The notes under the pieces were generated by a model that was not told the origin of the DNA, ran no database searches, and was given only the letters and a program-made list of their open reading frames with translations. The position numbers and the translations under genes were made by a program. From Granulicella aggregans (GTDB lineage Bacteria; Acidobacteriota; Terriglobia; Terriglobales; Acidobacteriaceae): a stretch of DNA of 64,000 nt. The stretch spans positions 12,358 through 76,357 of the forward strand of contig NZ_JAGSYE010000007.1 of the NCBI RefSeq assembly GCF_025685565.1, given 5' to 3'. Shown piece by piece: positions 24,952 to 34,476 of this stretch (position 1 is the stretch's first letter; each line of letters opens with the position of its first letter).

Positions 24952-26514
24952 ATGCGTCTTTGGAAGTACCTCCCGCTCCTTATAGTCATGATCTTGTGGG
25001 TTGTTAACCCTGCTTTGAAGGGTTACGCGCAGAACGTCCAGGGTGCAGCCGTTGGAACTGCAATAACCAACGCGGATGTGATCGCGCTCGTTCGCGCAGG
25101 AATGTCGGACGACATCGTGGCCGCAAAGATTCAGGCTGCCCCGGCCACGGCCTTTGACACAAGCGTGAGCGGTCTCACGGCTCTTAAAGCGGCAGACGTC
25201 TCATCCGTTGTCATCCGTGCCATGATCAGCCCGCATCCGACCGCAAACTCTTATATTGGCGCGAAATCTGCTGGAGGAGTAGATCTCGACGATCCCACGG
25301 CACCTCATAGCCCAGGGGTTTATGCGCTTTATCGCAGCGCGGACGGTCAGGTGCACCTGGTGAAGCTTGAGGGTACGAGGCCACGCGGCGCGAAGAACAG
25401 CGGCCTGTTTCTTCATGCGCTTACTCAGGGGATCACCACTTCAAAGACCCAGCAAGTGATCGAAGGTGCCAAGGCCACGATCGAGTTCACAGAGACGAAG
25501 CCAGTCTTCTATGCCTATATACCGGATTCAGGTGGTTCTTTTGCCGGCGGGATGAGCGTGAAGGACCTGGTTCTCACCAAGTTTGAAGTGAAAGGGGATA
25601 CAAGGCTCTGGACTTACGCCGCCCGCGGGCTGTTCGGCGGAAGCAGTGAAGTGGGCAGCAATGAAAAAGACAGGCAAGGTTTCTCGACCGAGCAGATTAA
25701 GCCCGGCATTTATAGGCTCACGCCTGAAGCTGACCTTGCGACGGGACAATATGCCTTCAAGTACGCGTTCTCTTACTTCGACTTTGGCATCCAGCCAGGG
25801 GCCAAAAGTCAACCTGTAACCCCGCCTCAGACTTCGACTAAAGTTCCATCGCAACCGCAGCCTCCTCCAGCGCCCGTCACAGGCAAAGCGGGCGACTTCT
25901 CCGCAGGGCCCGGTTTGCCAGTCCTGCACACCGACCGGACACCCTACGACGGCTGCCACTGGGTTCCGGTTGTCAGCAAACGGTATGGGTTCGCCATTCT
26001 AGTAATGAGCTGTACAGGGCCGGGTTCTGAGAACATGCCACAATACTCCGCCGACGACCCCACGTTCATCAACTCCTACTTAGAAGACCAGCGCCTGCAA
26101 GCCGCAAACCCGAAGACCTATAAAGCAGTTGCCATTAGGGTCTTTACGAAACCTGCCGCGCAGTCGCTCGATGCAGCCGTGCGGCAACAGATTCTGCCGA
26201 CGATCAAGCTTCGCTGGCGAACTTCTTGTCACGTCAAGCTAAGCCAAGGACAGCAGGCCGGTACGGGCATGCAGACCTATGACTTCACTTCAACAATGGG
26301 GCCGGGTCTGCAGGCCGCTAAGAAAGCAGATTTTAGTGATGCGCTGCCCTGCTCGCCCTGGGAAGACAACGACTCCGCCGCCAACTTCTACTACAAGCCC
26401 TCCGAGTCGAAGACCATCTTCTTTTTCAGCGATACAGGCCAGGATGCGCCGAACTATGACATGGATTCCATACGCTTCTTGAGGCCGGATACAACAACGC
26501 AAAACCCGCAATAG
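24952..26514 (+). CDS. Secreted protein of unknown function, Acidobacteria type
   Basis: A 520-residue protein. ATG 24952 has AAAGGAA about 8 nt upstream. Residues 1-26 are a signal peptide (YLPLLIVMILWVVNPALKGYAQ). Residues about 35-85 hold the motif TNADVIALVRAGMSDDIVAAKI, which I know as a recurrent N-terminal module in secreted Acidobacteriota proteins. A Pro/Gln-rich linker at about 285-315 separates two beta-rich regions; the second contains Cys pairs (YDGCHW, LVMSCTG, SCHVKL). Followed after 71 bp by a lipoprotein gene, a likely operon partner. Function unknown. Confidence 0.8.
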   Translation: MRLWKYLPLLIVMILWVVNPALKGYAQNVQGAAVGTAITNADVIALVRAGMSDDIVAAKIQAAPATAFDTSVSGLTALKAADVSSVVIRAMISPHPTANSYIGAKSAGGVDLDDPTAPHSPGVYALYRSADGQVHLVKLEGTRPRGAKNSGLFLHALTQGITTSKTQQVIEGAKATIEFTETKPVFYAYIPDSGGSFAGGMSVKDLVLTKFEVKGDTRLWTYAARGLFGGSSEVGSNEKDRQGFSTEQIKPGIYRLTPEADLATGQYAFKYAFSYFDFGIQPGAKSQPVTPPQTSTKVPSQPQPPPAPVTGKAGDFSAGPGLPVLHTDRTPYDGCHWVPVVSKRYGFAILVMSCTGPGSENMPQYSADDPTFINSYLEDQRLQAANPKTYKAVAIRVFTKPAAQSLDAAVRQQILPTIKLRWRTSCHVKLSQGQQAGTGMQTYDFTSTMGPGLQAAKKADFSDALPCSPWEDNDSAANFYYKPSESKTIFFFSDTGQDAPNYDMDSIRFLRPDTTTQNPQ

Positions 26515-26585
26515 CAGAAGACAACATCGCTTCCCATCTGTATGGAAAGCAATTCACCTCACCGGAAATACTCCCAGGAGATCTC

Positions 26586-27200
26586 ATGAAACATCGTCTG
26601 AGCCTGCCACTCCTCCTTGTCGTCGTTGCCATTGGGTGCGATAAGAAGGTCGCCAACTCCTCCAATCTGGAAAAGGGACTGAACCACTACCTAACTGCTC
26701 AGCAGCAGTGTCCAAATACTCATGCTGCCGATTTTCCTACTCAGCCCATCGTAGCCCGAACTGACTATGACGCTTACGCCAAAGTTGGTCTTGTCTCAAA
26801 GGTGCCCAGCGCTTTGGATGGAAACGGGCAACCGCGTTTCATCTACGACCTTACAAGCAAGGGTAAGGACACGCAATACAAGGGCAAGATACTGAGTGGC
26901 AACGAGACCCCGCGAATCTTCTGCTTCGGCACTCTGAAGGTCGACAAGATCCTTAATTTTACCGATCCAGCCCCGAATCAAGGCGTTAGTGAGACTCATG
27001 TCTATTACACGACGAAGCTTGTCGACACGCCAGACTGGCTCGCCGATCCCGATATTCAGGGTGTCTTCCGCAACTTCCCGACCATCATGGAAGTAAACCG
27101 GCGCAAGATCCGTGCATCCCAAGGGCTACCTGACAACTCTAAGATGGAAGCGGCGATGGGTCTGACTGCGGAAGGCTGGCGCGTCCCTCAGGACATGTAG
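26586..27200 (+). CDS. Predicted lipoprotein of unknown function
   Basis: A 204-residue protein with a lipoprotein signal: basic start MKHR, hydrophobic LSLPLLLVVVAI and lipobox ending in Gly-Cys (Cys at about residue 18), followed by DKK. AGGAG lies 7 nt before the ATG. The mature part is soluble and mixed (VARTDYDAYAKVGLVSKVP, IFCFGTLKVDKIL). The same orientation and short spacing link it to the secreted protein upstream. Likely anchored to the outer membrane; role unknown. Confidence 0.8.
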   Translation: MKHRLSLPLLLVVVAIGCDKKVANSSNLEKGLNHYLTAQQQCPNTHAADFPTQPIVARTDYDAYAKVGLVSKVPSALDGNGQPRFIYDLTSKGKDTQYKGKILSGNETPRIFCFGTLKVDKILNFTDPAPNQGVSETHVYYTTKLVDTPDWLADPDIQGVFRNFPTIMEVNRRKIRASQGLPDNSKMEAAMGLTAEGWRVPQDM

Positions 27201-27327
27201 ATCAGCTATACACTTCGCTCCTGGCCAATGAAGCTCACACCGCCAAAGAGAAGATAAGTGAGACGGTCACGCGGGTCTTCCTTTCAATCAACCTGAACAG
27301 ATCGGACCTGGAATTGCCTATGTAGAT

Positions 27328-27688
27328 GGGGTTCTGTCAGAAAACGGAAAATAAAGCACGGTAAGGGCCTGACGGCCTGCGGGAGAACCAACTCCTTACG
27401 GATGCCCCAGCGACCGCACAGAGGGCATCCAGACAAGCCCTTCCAGCATTGGAAATGCCGGTTGCAACATCCGCTGTTCTCACTAACGCTGGTTTGTGAG
27501 AACACTTGGAATTGAGAAAGGCCTGGCCTAAAGTCCCTCATCTTGCGTCCTCGAAACCTGTTCTCGTTTGCTGTTTTTGCCTGCATTTGGCCACTTCATG
27601 GGTTCTGAGTAGAGGGGAGGCAGTGAGCGTTCGAGCTGAGCAGACCAATCGCTAACGTGCCTTATTATCCGTTTTCTGACGGGGCCCC
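27328..27688. mobile_element. Tn3-derived miniature element (TIME/MITE-like)
   Basis: Two 38-bp inverted repeats (27328-27365 and 27651-27688) begin with GGGG and carry TCAGAAAACGGA followed by A/T-rich sequence and GCACG, the signature of Tn21/Tn501-type Tn3-family ends. The 285 bp between them hold no transposase. This matches Tn3-derived inverted-repeat miniature elements that are moved in trans. Flanking 5-mers (TAGAT and TGTGT) do not match, so no target duplication is visible. Inside lies a 28-bp palindrome at 27476-27503. Confidence 0.83.
27476..27503. repeat. 28-bp palindrome inside the Tn3-type miniature element
   Basis: GTTCTCACTAACG and GGTTTGTGAGAAC-type arms (11 of 13 positions pair) flank a 2-bp centre. 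It could be a remnant of a cointegrate-resolution site or a recombinase binding site. Confidence 0.5.
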
Positions 27689-27701
27689 TGTGTAGGCATC
27701 T

Positions 27702-28225
27702 ATGGCGAACGAGACAAGCAAGCTGACTAAAAGTCCTTTGGAAACGAACGGACTGCTTCATATACTTCGCGAGCTGATACAGGATGCTCGCCAGAAGGTA
27801 CTCCGGGCGGTCGACGCAGTTCAGGTGCAGACCTGTTGGAAATTGGCCGGCATATCGTGGAATTTGAGCAGCGCGGGGCTGCTAGGGCGGAATACGGTGC
27901 TTGCTTGCTCCCAATTCTGGCAGAATCCTTGAGCCGAGATTTCGGCAAAGGGTTTGATGCCTCGAATCTCCGGTACATGCGTTTGTTCTACCAGGCGTTC
28001 CCGATTCGTGACGCACTGCGTCACGAATTGAGCTGGACCCATTATCGAACGCTACTCAAGGTTGAACAGGAGGCGGCCAGAACCTGGTACATCACCGAGG
28101 CCGCGGCTCAAGGTTGGACGACGCGGGCGCTGGAGAGGCAGATCAACACACTCTACTATGAGCGGCTGCTTGCAACCTCAGACCGGACACGTTACCGGCA
28201 ACCGCCAGTACGAATCCGTCCGTAG
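27702..28225 (+). pseudogene. Decayed DUF1016 N-terminal domain gene
   Basis: Starts as LIQDARQKVLRAVDAVQVQTCW, then one lost base near 27836 shifts to EIGRHIVEFEQRGAARAEYG, FGKGFDASNLRYMRLFYQAFP and LSWTHYRTLLKVE. These match the DUF1016_N domain. The PDDEXK nuclease half is absent. The gene begins 13 bp after the Tn3-type miniature element. The coding region contains a perfect 25-bp palindrome with a central C (28004-28028), like those at the intact DUF1016 locus at 5.6-6.0 kb. Confidence 0.82.
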
Positions 28226-28414
28226 AATAGCGACTACAGTTTGTTGACAATGTCACTGTCTGTTGCTGTGCGTTCGGAGTGCCTGCCGCTCTTATCGACT
28301 GGTGCAGAGGTATATCTGAAGCGTCTGCACTTCTCCTTTTTGCACGGTCACTCGGGTATTGCCTACGTGAAGACTCTAAGAGTCAGCAACTTCGTGGCCA
28401 CCTGAGCGGGGTCT

Positions 28415-28685
28415 TTAACTGTGGTGTCTCAACAGGGTGTTGACATCGAAACCTGATCGGCTGCTGGGTGGCGACTGACTGAGGCTAGCATTTGGTCTGT
28501 GCCAGTTGTACTGGTGTGTCCCGGGTTTTAGCGAAGCTGTTCGTTCGGCGGAGTTCTCGTACGGCGAACGTAGGCCCACGTTCGGATAATTGTCTGGATG
28601 AACCGTTCTGCCTTGCCGTTGGTGCGTGGTGTGTAGAGAGGAAGCACATCGCCAAGAAATGCAATCCCAAGTACGAGTTTTCAGT
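28415..28685 (-). pseudogene. IS481-family transposase C-terminal relic
   Basis: Across frames the minus strand reads TPRTNGKAERFIQT-like sequence, AYVRRTR and HQYNWHRPNASL with a Pro/Ser-rich end, the C-terminus of IS481 DDE transposases. It directly abuts the IS110 relic, truncating it. Confidence 0.68.
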
Positions 28686-28689
28686 TGGG

Positions 28690-29080
28690 GGGCATGGTAG
28701 TGCTGAGTCACGCCGGTCTTGAGCAGATGGAGCAGGACCTGAGCGTCCTTCGGATCGATCTTGTCCCAGGAGTTGTGCATGGCTTCGCGGGTACAGGCCA
28801 CAGCCAGCGAAGCGATCAACTCCAGGTGGAAGCCTTCGGCCTGCAGGAAGTGCGCAAGCGGCCGGTGCTAGTTCCCAGTGGCCTCGAAGGCGATGCGCAC
28901 CGGGTGCTTCAGGCCATGAAGAAAGTCGGCAAACAACCGGAACTCGGCCGAGGTGTTGGGCAGGATCAAGCGCTTGCGGTTCTTCCATCCCGGCGCTTCG
29001 ATCAGGACATCATGACGGAGCTTGGCGATATCGATCGCTACCAGAACGGTGGACGGTTGAGTAGGCTGGACAAGGGACAT
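28690..29080 (-). pseudogene. IS110-family transposase relic, copy 1
   Basis: The N-terminus MSLVQPTQPSTVLVAIDIAK carries the first Asp. The frame then meets TAG right after FEATGN, where the second copy has SYHRPL. It resumes with HFLQAEGFHLELIASLAVA and WDKIDPKDAQVLLHLL before joining the IS481 relic. Inactive. It is part of the about 545-bp segment repeated at 38.7-39.3 kb. Confidence 0.82.
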
Positions 29081-29237
29081 GGCTGGTTCTCTCCTGAAGT
29101 GAAAGTAGGCATACGTTCAGCTTAGGAGACCTAGGCCAGCCATGGCCCAGCGAATCGGATCTCGGTCGCTACGCTCCCTCGATCCGGTTCGCTGCCTTCC
29201 TCCAACCCTTCCTTCCAAGTGCTTCGTGTGGTGCAAT
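28694..29237. repeat. 545-bp repeated relic segment, copy 1
   Basis: From ATGGTAGTGCTGAGTCACGC to CCAAGTGCTTCGTGTGGTGC this segment is near-identical, in the same orientation, to 38744-39286. It contains the IS110 N-terminal half and a conserved flank. Both copies then run into IS3 OrfB remnants, but of different sequence. Confidence 0.8.
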
Positions 29238-29499
29238 GGTCCGGAGTTCGTCGCGAAGGACCTAAGGAAATGGCTGGCAAAGACAGGAGCAAAGACGCTG
29301 TACATCGAGCCCGGCTCTTCCTGAGAGAACGGCTACTGCGAGAGGTTCAACTCCAAGCTGCGGGACGAGTTCCTCAATGGGGAAATCATCTACTCGATGA
29401 AAGAACTGCGCGTGCTGGCCGAACGCTGGCGCGTCCACTACAACACCATCAGACCGCACTCCTCGCTTGGCTACAGATCACCGGCACCGGAGGCGTGAC
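29217..29499 (+). pseudogene. IS3-family OrfB C-terminal relic
   Basis: The plus strand reads CFVWCNGPEFVAKDLRKWL, then a TGA at 29322 in place of a Trp codon, then ENGYCERFNSKLRDEFLNG and NTIRPHSSLGYRSPAPEA. This holds the second Asp region and catalytic Glu region of an IS3 DDE domain; the N-terminal part is missing. Confidence 0.78.
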
Positions 29500-29607
29500 T
29501 GACAAACAACATGGGGCATGGAGAAGTGGAAACCGCTACGCGCTTCCCACTTCTCCACACGCCCGACGGCGGCCACTTGAACTCAGAAATAGCTGCGCTA
29601 AACTAAC

Positions 29608-30309
29608 TCATCCAACGGCACAGAAGATCGAGCGCTCCAACGTACGCAGGGCGGAGGGCGGATCGAACGCCAGATAATAGCCGGAGACGGCTCGACTGTA
29701 GTCGTCGATCGCGATAGTCAGCCATGGTCGGGCGGAGGTTCCGTCACCTTTTGGGATGCTGATGCGAAGCTGGCAGTGGTCAACCTGCTAGATCCCATTT
29801 GGTTTTGAAGCCTCTCGCCGATGGACGAGATCGAAGGTTTCGCTGTAGATCTTGCCGCCACGATGGGCCAGGGTCACCAAGCTCGGGGGTAATCGGCGGA
29901 TCAGGTCGTAAACCATCCAATAACTTGGTGACGGCTCGCCTTCGAGCTCGGCAAATCGGCACACTTGGCGATGAATTGAGGCTGCCGGCAACGGCGGGCG
30001 CTCCAGAGCCAGCCCTTCGATCGCCTCGCGGACTTTCGGGGAAACAGCTCTCCTTACGCCTCGATCTCCGCGCGCCCTGCGGGCTAGACCTGCAAGCCCA
30101 AACTTCCGGTAATGCTCGACCCAGCGTTGCGCTGTCCGGAAGGGAATCTCAGATGCAACTGCGATCTCACGCAGAGTCTTTTGTTCTGTCAGGTAAGGTT
30201 CAAGCAGATGGAATCTTGATAAAGCCTGCTCACGTTCTTCCGACGGCAATTCCGTGAGCGACCGCATGTCCGGAGCATACGCCACATAACTCCACAATGA
30301 ATACGCCAC
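29608..30309 (-). pseudogene. TniA/Mu-type transposase, truncated, with amber stop
   Basis: The N-terminal HTH region (TEQKTLREIAVASEIPFRT, AQRWVEHYRKFGLAGLARR) leads to SPSYWMVYDLIRRLPPSLV and DLVHRREASKPNGI. A TAG at 29788-29790 then replaces the expected Trp, followed in the same frame by QVDHCQLRISI and LTIAIDDYSRAVSGYYLAFDPPSALRT, showing two catalytic Asp regions. The reading frame ends soon after, so the C-terminal half is lost. Its ATPase partner type survives as a relic at 20346-20775. Confidence 0.82.
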
Positions 30310-30481
30310 ATAATGTCAAAAGCTACACCATAAGCCTACGACAAATAGCGCCTCAAGAGCTACGACGAATAATTCCACAAACCACACCCCGGGCAGCGCT
30401 GACTCTTCGGTTTTGACTCGTCGGCAGGGCTCTTGACTTTACTGGAGAGACAACTCAGAACTCCTCAGGCCTCTAGCACTA

Positions 30482-31390
30482 TTAAGGTCTTGGAACTGCC
30501 CATTTGAGTCTTTGCATAAGCGGCTTCTCCATCCATCGATAGGTTAGTGATGAGAGCCAGATGGCCACGCAGGCGTAGCCCAATACAAGAAGATCGGCCT
30601 GTACCTGCGCCAGTTGATGTAGATGCTTATAGGCAAAGACTAGCGCGAGCAAGAAGAGGGTGTGAACGAGGTAAATGGAATAGGAGGCGTCACCTAGATA
30701 AGTGAGCCAGCGCGGCATCTTTAATCCGGCAAGGAACCGGATTGCACCGGCATATTTGATTGTGATGTCGGCAATGACCATTCCAGCAACGAACTCCAAC
30801 ATCTTCCAGTTTGTGAGGACGTGACGGGTTGGTCCATCTGGTAAGCGGAAAGCCACAGATGCGGCAAGAACTAACATACAGATAACGAAGAAGGTTCGGG
30901 CGCGCCAAGCTCCGGCGATGGCGATTCCGAAGGCGAGGTAAAACAGCAATTCAAAGGTGAGCGTCCAGCCCTGCGCGAGAAGAGGGCTATATACGCGCCC
31001 GTCCCATACCGGCAGAAGCAGGTACGAGCGTAGAATAAATCGCCAGATCGACGGGGGATGCAGGTCGTGTCTAGCGACACCGCCCAGCCACAGAAGTAGC
31101 ATGACGGACGTCCATATCCAGTAAATTGGATATATGCGTATTGCGCGCGCACGGAGGAACGTGAGGGTGTCACGCCAGCCATTTCGCCGTGATGATGTAT
31201 AGGTCATCACAAATCCGGATATCACGAAGAAAACATCAACGCCAAGAGCCCCGAAGGGATATAACGTAACGAATAGTCCCGGACGGGCCGCGTGGTTCAT
31301 GACTACTTGAGATGCATGCACCATAACTACGACGCTTGCAGCTACTGCACGCAGCGCTTGAAGAATAGGAAGAGACGGTCTTTGTGTCAT
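30482..31390 (-). CDS. Acyltransferase-3 family membrane O-acyltransferase
   Basis: A 302-residue inner-membrane protein with about 8-10 hydrophobic helices. Family signs: LQALRAVAASVVVMVHA near the N-terminus with the likely catalytic His, FGALGVDVFFVISGFVM and LTYLGDASYSIYLVHTLF. Proteins of this OafA/YrhL-type family transfer acetyl or other acyl groups from the cytoplasm to surface polysaccharides. It lies just outside the exopolysaccharide locus and between two clusters of IS debris, so it may have belonged to that locus. Single leftward gene, start ATG 31390. Confidence 0.9.
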   Translation of the reverse strand: MTQRPSLPILQALRAVAASVVVMVHASQVVMNHAARPGLFVTLYPFGALGVDVFFVISGFVMTYTSSRRNGWRDTLTFLRARAIRIYPIYWIWTSVMLLLWLGGVARHDLHPPSIWRFILRSYLLLPVWDGRVYSPLLAQGWTLTFELLFYLAFGIAIAGAWRARTFFVICMLVLAASVAFRLPDGPTRHVLTNWKMLEFVAGMVIADITIKYAGAIRFLAGLKMPRWLTYLGDASYSIYLVHTLFLLALVFAYKHLHQLAQVQADLLVLGYACVAIWLSSLTYRWMEKPLMQRLKWAVPRP

Positions 31391-31573
31391 TAGGAAATGC
31401 CCAAATCATACAGGAGTGGGCCACCTGACCCAAAACCCAAAACTGAGCCGCTTTGAAGTTTAGGATATCGATTTGTGACCCGCCCTGGAAAACTGAGCCA
31501 AAGTCTGCTGGAGATTTCGCTTGCGAGGTTCGGTTTGTGCCCGTTCGACGGGCAGATTTGCGGCGAGTGTAGC

Positions 31574-31815
31574 TCAAGTGAGTGCCTCAAGCAACAAGGT
31601 TGACGGGTTGTTGTTGTATCTCTCTCCTATCGCCGCCGTCGTACGGTGGAAAAGTGGGAGCCGCGCAGCGTCTTCCAGGGCGGTTGTACCGCCGTCTTTT
31701 CCACGGCTGCAGATGGCGGCGAACTCGGCCGGGGTGCGGTCGGCAAGTGGCGAGTGGGGGCGGTAGTCGCGCCGCCAGAGATAGAGTTCTCTTCTCACGT
31801 CGGCCAGGTTGAAGA
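31574..31815 (-). pseudogene. IS3 OrfB C-terminal remnant
   Basis: Reads LFNLADVRRELYLWRRDYRPHSPLADRTPAEFAAI, the end of an IS3 OrfB integrase domain. It is cut at its N-terminal side exactly at the left end of the IS66 element. The corresponding OrfA start is at 34339-34476. Confidence 0.8.
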
Positions 31816-31908
31816 GTAAGCGTTCGGTGATGGCCGTGGCTTTGGCTGGTCTGAGTGTATGAGGTCGAACGCCGCTGAGTGTCCACGTATCTTTATGTGG
31901 GCACTTAT

Positions 31909-33481
31909 TTAGGACTGGTCGTTAGCGCTTTCGATGGATACATTCCAAGGCAGGAGATCGTTGATCTTGCTGATGGGGTGGTCGGCGATTCGTTCGAGCA
32001 CGTGCTGGAGATAGATCTCCGGGTCTAGTCCGTTGAGCTTGGCTGATCCAAGCAGCGAGTAGATGGCCGCGGCGCGTTCCCCTCCGTTGTCCGAACCAGC
32101 GAAGAGGTAGTTCTTGCGTCCGAGGGCGACGACGCGCAACGCACGTTCGGCGGCGTTGTTGTCGATCTCAAGCTGACCGTCGTCGACGTATCGTGTCAGC
32201 GCACGCCAGCGAGAGATCGCGTAGCGGATCGCAGCCGCAGTGTCGGACTTCGGAGAGAGCTTCGCGAGCGTGGCTTCGAGCCACGTGTGCATGCTGTCCA
32301 GCAGAGGCTTTGCTCTGGCCTGACGAACCGTCTTCCTGACCTCTGGCGTACTGCCGCGTAACTCCTTTTCGATGGCGTAGATCGTTGCGATGCGCTCGAT
32401 CGCTTCTGACGTTATGGGCGAAGCGTGTGCGAGATGGATCTCATGGAACTTGCGCCGCGCGTGCGCCCAACAGGCGACCTCGTAGATCGCTCCTCCTTCG
32501 TAGAGATGGTGGAAGCCGGCGTAGGCATCGGCCTGAAGAGCACCGCGATAGAGCTTGAGGTGTTCGCGTGGACGTTCTCCCTTGCGGTCGGGCGAGTAGG
32601 CGAACCAGACGGCGGGAGCATCGGTCGAACCGGATGGCCGGTCGTCGCGGACATAGGTCCAGAGCCTTCCGGTCTTGGTCTTGCCGGTGCCGGGCGCAAG
32701 CACCGGGACCGGTGTGTCGTCGGCATGCAGCTTGCTTGCCGCGAGAACATGATCGCGAACGGCTTGAACCAGCGGCGCGAGCAGCTCACTCGTTGCTCCA
32801 ACCCATCCGGCCAGCGTGGAGCGGTCGAGATCGACGCCTTCGCGGGCATAGATCTCCGACTGACGATAGAGCGGGACGTGATCGGCATACTTCGACACCA
32901 GCACATGCGCGAGCAGTCCGGGTCCTGCGAGGCCCGATGGGCCGCGACGGCGCCGGTGCCTGCACGATGCGGTCGCAGGCATCGCAACTCAACTTCGGAC
33001 GAACGTGCCGGATCACCTTGAAGCAGGCTCGCACGTACTCCAACATCTCGGCCACGTCTTCGCCCAGCGGTCGCAGACGCTTGCCGCAGTCGGGGCAGGC
33101 CTCCTGCTCCGGCATGTGGGTGTGGACCTCGCGCGGAAGATGCTCCGGCAAGGCGCGGCGAGACGGCTTAGCCGGTGCGGGCCGCTCTGCGGGCGTGATC
33201 GCGTGTGTCTCTTCGACGACGGTGGCGACTTCAAGGTCTTCGATCTGCAACTCAAGCTGTTCGATCTGGCGGAGAACCTTTTCGCTCTTCCTGCCGAAGA
33301 GCATGTGCTTCAGCTTCTCGACCAGCAGCGTGAGCCGTTCGATCTCGGAAGTACGCGAGCTGAGAGCGGCCGTATAGCGCTCATGCTGCGCCTTGAAATG
33401 ATCCTGCTGGGCGAGGATCATCGCCTTCAACGCTGCCGGATCGAGAGCATCCAGATCGGGCAGGCTGAGGGCTGAGAACAT
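31909..33481 (-). pseudogene. tnpC: IS66 TnpC transposase with frameshift
   Basis: The N-terminal part starts at ATG 33481 with a coiled coil (IERLTLLVEKLKHMLFGRKSEK) and a zinc-binding segment (CPDCGKRL, SCDACDR). The frame breaks near 32940-32960, after APAPSRPIG. The rest continues in another frame with LVSKYADHVPLYRQSEIYAREG, catalytic Asp in LHADDTPV, Asp in QADAYAGF and Glu in IDNNAAERAL, to KLNGLDPEIYL. All catalytic residues survive but the protein is split, so this copy is probably inactive unless the shift is a sequencing error. Confidence 0.86.
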
Positions 33482-33549
33482 GAGCGAAGTATGCCACAAA
33501 ACGAGGCGGCTTAGCAGAAGAAAAGCCGCATGAATACAGGAGAAAACAC

Positions 33550-33897
33550 TTAAACACTCATCACCCGTTCGGCGGTTCTGAGAGGCGCTCTCCAGTCGAT
33601 TCCTTCCAGCAGCATCGACAACTGCGCACCGCTCAAAGAGACTGTACCACTCGACGCCTGAGGCCATACGAAGCGGCCCCGTTCCAGCCGCTTCGACAGC
33701 AGACACAGACCGTCGCCATCGAACCAAAGCACCTTCAAAATGTCGCCTCTGCGACCGCGAAAGACAAAGACATGCCCCGACAGCGGCTGCTGTTCAAGCA
33801 CCGTCTGCACCTGGGCGCTCAGGCCATGAAAGCCGCGCCGCATGTCCGTCACACCGGCAGCAATCCATATCCGGGTGCCCGCGGGAAGCGAGATCAT
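33550..33897 (-). CDS. tnpB: IS66 accessory protein TnpB
   Basis: A 115-residue protein with the family hallmarks RIWIAAGVTDMRRGFHGLSAQV, HVFVFRGRRGDILKVLWFDGDGLCLLSKRLERGRF and the WPQ motif. Complete and of normal length. Its ATG overlaps the end of tnpA by 4 bp, the typical IS66 coupling. It is required for IS66 transposition, but its biochemical role is not well defined. Confidence 0.92.
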   Translation of the reverse strand: MISLPAGTRIWIAAGVTDMRRGFHGLSAQVQTVLEQQPLSGHVFVFRGRRGDILKVLWFDGDGLCLLSKRLERGRFVWPQASSGTVSLSGAQLSMLLEGIDWRAPLRTAERVMSV

Positions 33898-34280
33898 GCG
33901 CGAAGACTCTCCAGCACGGCACGCACGACTGCCGGATCGAGATCGCCTTCCAGGCTGATCAGCGCACGTCCCGGCAGCTCGACATGAATCGCGCCAGCCC
34001 GAGACGGTTGAGGCTCAACAGGCTTCGCCAACGTGACTTCTTCGCCGATCGAAACCGGAAGCAGCTTCAACTCGGAGGCAGGAGTGCCGCCCAGAGCTCC
34101 ACTCCGATACAGCCGCCGCCACTGAAACACCTGGTTCGCGTTGATCCCGTGTCTGCGAGCCACGCGAGCCACCGAAGAACCCGCCTCCAGCGTCTCTTCC
34201 ACAATCCGCCGCCGCTCCTCCGCACTGCGCCGACGACGACCCGACCCAGCCAAATCACCCACACTCTCAACGTCAACCAT
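33894..34280 (-). CDS. tnpA: IS66 accessory protein TnpA
   Basis: A 128-residue DNA-binding protein with an HTH of the IS3/IS66 type (SAEERRRIVEETLEAGSSV, VARRHGINANQVFQWRRLY), followed by a variable C-terminus. ATG 34280 (MVDVESVGDL) is preferred to the GTG or ATG further upstream, because related IS66 TnpA proteins begin just before the Arg-rich stretch. The stop overlaps tnpB by 4 bp. Intact. Confidence 0.88.
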   Translation of the reverse strand: MVDVESVGDLAGSGRRRRSAEERRRIVEETLEAGSSVARVARRHGINANQVFQWRRLYRSGALGGTPASELKLLPVSIGEEVTLAKPVEPQPSRAGAIHVELPGRALISLEGDLDPAVVRAVLESLRA

Positions 34281-34338
34281 CAGCACATCATCATCACCCA
34301 AAAGCAAGATGTACACGCGGCCAACACAGGACGCTTAC

Positions 34339-34476
34339 CGTTCAGATCAAGTTCTGCATACTTCTTCTTCCACAGATAGAACGTCCGCTGGCTGATCCCT
34401 CCATCGCCGCGTCCCCGGACTCCGCCTCACGTAAGACGCGCGGACTCTCCTCTTCGCTGTGTCCCTTTTTGCCCAT
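34339..34476 (-). pseudogene. IS3 OrfA N-terminal remnant
   Basis: Starts MGKKGHSEEESPRVLREAESGD, then a small frameshift, then GISQRTFYLWKKKYAELDLN, the HTH of an IS3 OrfA. It is cut at the right end of the IS66 element. The other side of the same IS3 lies at 31574-31815. Confidence 0.8.

Larger units (their letters stand above)
31816..34338 (-). mobile_element. IS66-family element
   Basis: Terminal repeats of 23 bp with 4 mismatches, GTAAGCGTTCGGTGATGGCC... at 31816-31838 and complementary GTAAGCGTCCTGTGTTGGCC... ending at 34338, bound a 2523-bp unit with tnpA-tnpB-tnpC read leftward. Size, ends and gene order fit IS66. Expected 8-bp target duplications are not visible, consistent with the deletion in the host IS3. 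tnpC is frameshifted. Confidence 0.88.

Noticed and set aside
27323..27693. 5-bp target duplication of the Tn3-type miniature element
   Set aside because: The flanking 5-mers TAGAT and TGTGT differ, so no duplication is claimed.
1390..29790. Amber/ochre readthrough or stop-codon recoding
   Set aside because: In-frame stops occur in six mobile-element relics (TAA in IS110, TAG in TniA, IS110 copy 1, IS3 and recombinase, TGA in IS3), but intact genes also end with TAG, TAA and TGA, and most relics have frameshifts or deletions as well. Plain decay explains it.
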